Shown piece after piece: positions 59,628 to 64,000 of a stretch of DNA of 64,000 nucleotides. This stretch comes from JBEKTY01 sp049515555 (GTDB lineage Bacteria; Planctomycetota; Planctomycetia; Pirellulales; Thermoguttaceae): the NCBI GenBank assembly GCA_049515555.1, contig JBEKTY010000001.1:68155-132154 (forward strand), given 5' to 3'. The position numbers and the translations under genes are program-made. The notes below the pieces were generated by a model, which worked only from the letters and a program-made list of their open reading frames with translations, ran no database searches and had not been told where the DNA came from. The number at the start of each line of letters is the position of its first letter. Within the stretch, counting starts at the first letter, position 1.

Positions 59628-59738
59628 TGGGGATTTGGGGATTTAGGGATTTGGGAATTTAGGGATTTGGGAATTCGGGCCCAAAGCCCTAAGACCCAAG
59701 TCCCAAGACCTAAGACCCAAGACCCAAGACCCAAGACT
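59628..59738. repeat. 7-bp-period repeat block between divergent genes
   Basis: The left half is built of GGGATTT-type heptads and the right half of CCCAAGA-type heptads, meeting near a GAATTCGGGCCC centre, so the block is roughly an inverted arrangement. It covers the leader of xseB and the region upstream of the hydrolase gene. Confidence 0.85.
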
Positions 59739-59872
59739 GACGATTCTACCCGAATTCGCCATTGACGCCATCGAATCTTTCCCCTTATGTTGCGCCGCTT
59801 TTTTGGCACTTCGCGGAGACGGTCTGGAATTGGGCCGGCGGTCTGCCTAGCTTTCCTAGTTTAGTTGACTTA

Positions 59873-61867
59873 ATGTTCGTTTACCAAGTCCCGTCGAGCA
59901 TTGAGAGACACACCCGGCGGTCCGGGCATCGAGCCGCCTGGCGGATAATGCTTGTTACGGGGTTGCTCCTCTCCGCCGGGGCCTGCTCGCAACATTGGGT
60001 GACGCTGCGTCCGGTGCCGCGGAACCCGCTGGGCGAGGAGTTGCAACTGTTTTCGCCCCGCGGCCCGCAGCCCAGTCCGCGTACGATGCAACTGTTGCGG
60101 GTCTACAACCTGGCCGACGACCTGAAGGGCGACTCGCGGCCGCTGTTGGAGAAACTTCAGCGGGTTACGGATATCGAGCCCACGGCCGAAAAAGTGTACG
60201 CCATGGCCGAGTTGGCCTACCTGGCGGCGCGGAAGGCCGAGCAGCAGGACCCCCGCCAGGCCATGGACCTCTACAGCGCCTCGGTGCTGCACGCCTACGC
60301 CTACCTCTTCGACGACCGTTTTGCCGCCACGCGCAACTGCTACGATCCGCACTTCCGCGGCGCCTGCGACCTTTACAACGGGGCGCTCGAGGCGTCGCTG
60401 CGAATCCTCTGCCGTAAGCGGGAGCTGATCCCCGGCACGAGCAAGACGGTCCACACGGCGGCCGGCACCTGGGACATCACCTGCGTGCTGCGGGGCGGAA
60501 TCTGGTGCCCCGAGGATTTCGATCACTTCGAGTTCGTCTCCGATTACGAGATCAAGGGGCTGAAGAACGAGTATCAGACGCATGGGCTGGGCGTGCCGCT
60601 GGTGGCCGTGCGGCGGGGCTACGCGGGGGAGCCGGCCGCGGCCCGCTACTACCCGCCGGGCTTGAGCTTTCCGGTCACGGCCTTCCTCCGCCCGCTGCCC
60701 GGCAGCGGCCAGGCCGGGCGCTGTCAGGGACTCCTCGAGCTTTACGACCCGCTGGCCATCAACGACACGCGGGTGGGCAACCTGATCGTCCCCCTGGAAA
60801 GCGATCTGACCACGCCCCTGGCCTATTTCCTCTCCAAGGTGCCCATGGAGTCGTGGGCCACCAAGGGCCTCTTGGACCCCGAAAAACTCCTCGCCCTGCG
60901 CCCCGATCGGCAGACCACGATCATGGGTCTGTACATGGTTCAGCCCTACGAGCCGGGAAAAATTCCCGTACTGCTGGTCCATGGCCTGTGGTCCAGCCCC
61001 ATGACCTGGATGGAGATGTTCAACGACCTGCGGAGCTCGCCCGACATCCGCCGCCACTACCAGTTCTGGTTCTACTTGTATCCGACGGGCCAGCCGTTCT
61101 GGCTCAGCGCCGCGCAGTTGCGGCGCGACCTGGCCGAGTTGCGCGGCGTGGTCGATCCCCGGCACCGCGAGCCGGCCCTGGACCAAATGGTCCTGGTCGG
61201 ACACAGCATGGGCGGGCTGGTCGCCAAGCTGCAGACCACCGAAAGCGGCGGCGACTATTGGAACCTGGCCAGCCGCGTGCCGCTTTCCGAGGTGCGGGCC
61301 GCCCCGGAGGTCCTCCAGCGGCTCCAGGAGGTGTTCTTCTTCCGCCCCAATCCCTCGATCCGCCACGTGGTGACCATCGCCACGCCGCACCACGGCAGCA
61401 AGTTCTTCAACGATACCGCACAATACGTTCTGGACAAGGCAATTCGCCTGCCCAAGACGCTCGCCGACTCGCAGCAACAGCTTTTCCGCGACAATCGCGA
61501 GGCGCTGCCGGCCGGCTCGCTGCTGAAGGTCGAGACGAGCATCGATTCCTTGGTGCCTTCGTCGCCCATTTTCCCGCTCATGCTGGCGGGCCGGCCCCCG
61601 CCGTGGGTCAAGTACCACAACATCATCGCCGAGCTGCCGGCCAAGTGGTGGCTCGGCTCGCTGGCCACGCACACCGACGGCGTCGTCTCCGAAGACAGCG
61701 CCCGGCTGGCCGGCGCCGAATCGGAATTGATCGTGCCGGCCGATCACATGACCGTGCACGGCCATCCCCTGGCGGTCATGGAGGTGCGGCGGATCCTGCA
61801 CGAGCATCTCACCGAGCTGCGGGGCCAGCCGGTGCTGGGCCTCAACATTCAGCCGCAGCAGCGATGA
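59873..61867 (+). CDS. lipase-like alpha/beta hydrolase, probable lipoprotein
   Basis: 664 aa. A basic lead and hydrophobic MLVTGLLLSAGACSQHW with a lipobox-like LSAGAC suggest a lipid-anchored envelope protein. An N-terminal helical part (MQLLRVYNLADDLKGDSRPL, VYAMAELAYLAARKAEQQDP) precedes the hydrolase: oxyanion strand IPVLLVHGLWSSPMTW, nucleophile elbow MVLVGHSMGGLVAKLQ, VTIATPHHGSKF, and a C-terminal ADHMTVHGHPLAVMEV with the likely catalytic His. Candidate triad Ser, Asp and His; substrate unknown. The ATG at 59873 is one of two choices (the other is 59948); neither has a clear ribosome site. Confidence 0.82.
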   Translation: MFVYQVPSSIERHTRRSGHRAAWRIMLVTGLLLSAGACSQHWVTLRPVPRNPLGEELQLFSPRGPQPSPRTMQLLRVYNLADDLKGDSRPLLEKLQRVTDIEPTAEKVYAMAELAYLAARKAEQQDPRQAMDLYSASVLHAYAYLFDDRFAATRNCYDPHFRGACDLYNGALEASLRILCRKRELIPGTSKTVHTAAGTWDITCVLRGGIWCPEDFDHFEFVSDYEIKGLKNEYQTHGLGVPLVAVRRGYAGEPAAARYYPPGLSFPVTAFLRPLPGSGQAGRCQGLLELYDPLAINDTRVGNLIVPLESDLTTPLAYFLSKVPMESWATKGLLDPEKLLALRPDRQTTIMGLYMVQPYEPGKIPVLLVHGLWSSPMTWMEMFNDLRSSPDIRRHYQFWFYLYPTGQPFWLSAAQLRRDLAELRGVVDPRHREPALDQMVLVGHSMGGLVAKLQTTESGGDYWNLASRVPLSEVRAAPEVLQRLQEVFFFRPNPSIRHVVTIATPHHGSKFFNDTAQYVLDKAIRLPKTLADSQQQLFRDNREALPAGSLLKVETSIDSLVPSSPIFPLMLAGRPPPWVKYHNIIAELPAKWWLGSLATHTDGVVSEDSARLAGAESELIVPADHMTVHGHPLAVMEVRRILHEHLTELRGQPVLGLNIQPQQR

Positions 61868-61962
61868 GCTGTCAGCTATCAGCTATCAGCTATCAGCCGT
61901 CAGCTATCAGCCGTCGGCCGCTGATCGCTGACCGCTGATCGCTGACCGCTCGATCAGCAGGG
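61868..61962. repeat. 7-bp-period repeat forming a hairpin between convergent genes (probable terminator)
   Basis: Tandem CAGCTAT and CAGCCGT heptads are followed by CGCTGAT and CGCTGAC heptads; TCAGCTATCAGC can pair with GCTGATCGCTGA. It starts at the stop of the hydrolase gene and encodes the last residues of RNase D (AISGQRSAADG), so it may end both transcripts. Confidence 0.7.
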
Positions 61963-63118
61963 GATGCTCCGACTGCGGGTCGCCCACGCGGATCGATATC
62001 CGGCCGGCCAGCATGTCATCCAGCAAGCGGCCGACCAGCTCGGCCCGCCAGCCGCGGGCCAAGGGCGGCGGCCCGCCGCGCCAGTCGCCCGGCGTGAAGC
62101 GGTGCGCGATCCAGTCGCGGATGTCCGCCGGCCCGCCGACCAGGTTGGGCGCGAGCTGCGACTGCCGGCAGAAGCTGCCCAAGGCGGCGAACAGGAACTG
62201 CCCCAGCACGGCGAACTGCGGGGGCGGCTCGCGCCGCGGCCGCGGCGGACATTGCTCCTCCGGCAGGTCCAGGCCCTTCTGGATGCACCCGGCCAGCTCG
62301 CCCATGCGGCGCAGCAGGTCGCCGCGTTCCATGCCGCGCACGGCCCGGATCCGCTGCACGTCGGCCGTCTGCCGCTTGGCCAGCTCGACGATCAGGTCGT
62401 CGCGGAGCACGCGGCGGGCGGGCTGGTCGCGGCGGCGGGCCTCGGCGTCTCGCCACTTCCAAAGCTCGCGGACCACGGCCAGGGCCCGCTGGCCCAGGCC
62501 CGCACTGCCCGAGACCCGCCGCCAGCGCTCGCCCGAGACGGCCCGGCGGACCTCGTCGCGGCAGGTCTCGATTTCCTCCTCGAGCCAGCCTAGCCGCCCC
62601 AACTCAGCCAGCTTGGCGTGCACAGAATCGCGAATCTCGGGAAGATAGTGCACGTCGTCCAGGGCGTACTCGATCTGGCGCTCGGCGAGCGGCCGCCGGC
62701 GCCAGTCGGTGCGGGTCTCATGCCGTTTATGAGATCCGCCCAGGACCTTAACCAGCAGCGTGCCGTAGCTGGCCGGGTACTCGATGCCCGTCAGGGCGGC
62801 GGCAATCTGCACGTCGAATAATCTGGGCGGCAGCCGGTCTACGGCCTGCAGGCAGAACTCCAACTCCCCGCGGCCCGCATGCAGAATGGTCTCGTGACCA
62901 TCGGAGCACAGCACCTCCCAGAACGGTCGCATGTCGTGGACGGCCAGGGGATCGACGACGGCCAGCCGCCCGCCGGCGCTGACCTGCACCAGGCACAGCT
63001 CGGACCGATAGGTATGCTCGGAGACGAACTCCGTGTCGATGGCAATCCAAGGGCACGAGGCCAGCTCCCGGCAGAAATCGCGCAACTGGGCGTCGGTGGT
63101 GATGCTTTGATAATCCAT
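61907..63118 (-). CDS. rnd: ribonuclease D (DEDD 3'-5' exonuclease, HRDC domain)
   Basis: 403 aa. Trims RNA 3' ends such as tRNA precursors. Exo I: WIAIDTEFVSEHTYRSELCL; Exo II region: ILHAGRGELEFCLQAVD, with Glu where the classical motif has Asp; Exo III: IEYALDDVHYLPEIRD. An HRDC-like helical part follows (RRVLRDDLIVELAKRQTADV). The ATG at 63118 begins the conserved domain (MDYQSITTDAQLRDFC); the longer frame is low-complexity repeat. The C-terminal tail is encoded by the adjacent heptad repeat. Confidence 0.92.
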   Translation of the reverse strand: MDYQSITTDAQLRDFCRELASCPWIAIDTEFVSEHTYRSELCLVQVSAGGRLAVVDPLAVHDMRPFWEVLCSDGHETILHAGRGELEFCLQAVDRLPPRLFDVQIAAALTGIEYPASYGTLLVKVLGGSHKRHETRTDWRRRPLAERQIEYALDDVHYLPEIRDSVHAKLAELGRLGWLEEEIETCRDEVRRAVSGERWRRVSGSAGLGQRALAVVRELWKWRDAEARRRDQPARRVLRDDLIVELAKRQTADVQRIRAVRGMERGDLLRRMGELAGCIQKGLDLPEEQCPPRPRREPPPQFAVLGQFLFAALGSFCRQSQLAPNLVGGPADIRDWIAHRFTPGDWRGGPPPLARGWRAELVGRLLDDMLAGRISIRVGDPQSEHPLLIERSAISGQRSAADG

Positions 63119-63163
63119 GGTGCCCAATTGTAACGCGGAAGGGCCGATTCTTGGTAGCCACCG

Positions 63164-63242
63164 GCTTGGGTCTTGGGGCTTGGGTCTTGGGGATTTGGGG
63201 ATTGGGGGATTTGGGATTGGGTCTTGGGACTTCGGTCTTCGG
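63164..63242. repeat. 7-bp-period repeat upstream of the RNase D gene
   Basis: Heptads of the CTTGGGT/GGGATTT type run in one direction. It belongs to the same family as the blocks at 59.63 and 63.6 kb. Confidence 0.8.
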
Positions 63243-63289
63243 CCCTCATTTTGCAATTTACAATTTACAATTTGCCTTCCCCCCTTTTG

Positions 63290-63888
63290 CCTTGTCGAAC
63301 AGTCGCCCGCCTCAAGGTACCTTTCAAAACTTACCGCGTTTGACGAATCCGTAACTCGTTTGCTGGTTTGCATTAACATTCTTGCCGGCGAACGTAAAGT
63401 CATACGTCTCCAGGGGTACGTGTTCGACTTGCGCCTTCCCTTGCGACGTAACCCATTCGCTGCCTTCCACTTCCGCCATGTTCAAAGGGCCCGATTGGTA
63501 CCTATCTTTCAAATCTGCGGACAAATGAGCCACCGATGAACACAGATTGACACGGATTCTCCGGGCTTCGCTTCTCACTTTGCACCCTGCACGTTGCATT
63601 CTTCGGTCGTGGGAATTGGGTCTTTGGACTTGGGTCTTTGGACTTGGGTCTTGGGTCTTTGGACTTGGGGCTGCCGTGGGCCGCTCTCCGCCTTCCGCCT
63701 TCGTGCCCAATCCCCAATCCCTTCACTCGTCGAACGCCTCGGGGGTGTGTTCGAAAGTTACGGCGTTCGACAAATCTGTAAAGTGTTGGCTGGCTTGCAC
63801 TACCGATTCGGCTGGCGAACGTAAAAGTATACGTCTTGTGAGGTACGTGTTCGACTTGCGGCCTTTCGTGCCACAGACGGGTGGCTAG
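63290..63888. repeat. duplicated segment of about 150 bp with a heptad repeat between the copies
   Basis: Bases near 63300-63440 and 63735-63870 share GGTACGTGTTCGACTTGCG and GCGAACGTAAA. On the minus strand both encode QVEHVP-x-x-TY-x-FTFA, perhaps remnants of a small gene (copy 1: residues EWVTSQGKAQVEHVP to SYGFVKRGKF). A heptad repeat (63605-63672) lies between. No convincing full gene is seen from 63119 to 64000. Confidence 0.55.
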
Positions 63889-64000
63889 TGCCGCAAATCA
63901 CAATTGATGGCCCATGAAGAGCTTGTTTTGCCCAGCTTCCGGCGTTTTCTTGTTTCCCAGACGGCGCATCTTGCCCTGTTTCGATTGCACCGAAAAGCCT

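Noticed and set aside
59628..59738. Possible CRISPR array from the periodic sequence
   Set aside because: The period is 7 bp with no unique spacers; a heptamer repeat.
59870..61807. 645-codon minus-strand frame opposite the alpha/beta hydrolase
   Set aside because: Antisense to a gene with clear catalytic motifs; no domain of its own.

Overview
The window looks like part of a planctomycete chromosome, most likely in or near the Pirellulales (inference from gene content; no rRNA or tRNA is present to confirm it). The signs are high GC, many ECF sigma factors paired with membrane partners, large Ser/Thr kinases fused to anti-sigma-like or sensory modules, DUF6067, PQQ-propeller and SMP-30 secreted proteins, and several families of palindromic and heptameric repeats.

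0.0-0.8 kb: a BlaI/MecI repressor behind a consensus-like promoter overlapped by two dyads, overlapping a BlaR1-like M56 receptor that runs off the left edge. 1-40 kb: a co-oriented minus-strand island with eight ECF sigma genes (6.5, 15.4, 18.5, 22.1, 24.6, 28.2, 34.0 and 39.5 kb). Each lies directly upstream of a partner gene, and six of the eight pairs overlap by 1-11 bases. Partners are membrane proteins with a recurrent periplasmic module pair found four times here (1.0-2.9, 5.0-6.5, 16.5-18.5 and 23.2-24.6 kb), a 952-aa membrane protein, a classical zinc-finger anti-sigma protein, a 2690-aa ZAS-kinase-HEAT-WD40 giant, a zinc-ribbon/kinase/RDD/pseudokinase protein, and a 1514-aa ZAS-kinase-TM fused to two HlyD/RND adaptor regions and two secretin-short-domain-like modules. 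Decayed genes lie between them: truncated copies of a carboxypeptidase-regulatory-domain protein, C-terminal pieces of an S12-type hydrolase and an S41 protease, and a coiled-coil fragment.

40-55 kb: an FkbM methyltransferase remnant and two long palindromes, a caspase-like (C25-type) secreted peptidase, an SMP-30 lactonase-like protein, a DUF6067 glycosidase-like protein, a TMTC-like membrane TPR protein, a PQQ-propeller protein with a duplicated signal-peptide segment, a PlsC-ACP-acyl-AMP-ligase fusion carrying two in-frame repeat insertions, and two small secreted or membrane-anchored proteins. 55.4-59.6 kb: a housekeeping run, xseB - polyprenyl synthase - dxs - nadK, tightly packed on the minus strand. 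59.8-63.1 kb: a lipoprotein-like alpha/beta hydrolase convergent with ribonuclease D, bordered by several 7-bp-period repeats. The last 0.9 kb holds repeats and a duplicated segment without a convincing gene.

The most distinctive signals are the ECF/partner island with its locally expanded periplasmic module, the kinases that begin with an H-x3-C-x2-C anti-sigma-type motif (one fused to a whole efflux-adaptor/secretin-like periplasmic part), and mobile palindromes that have entered reading frames at domain linkers.
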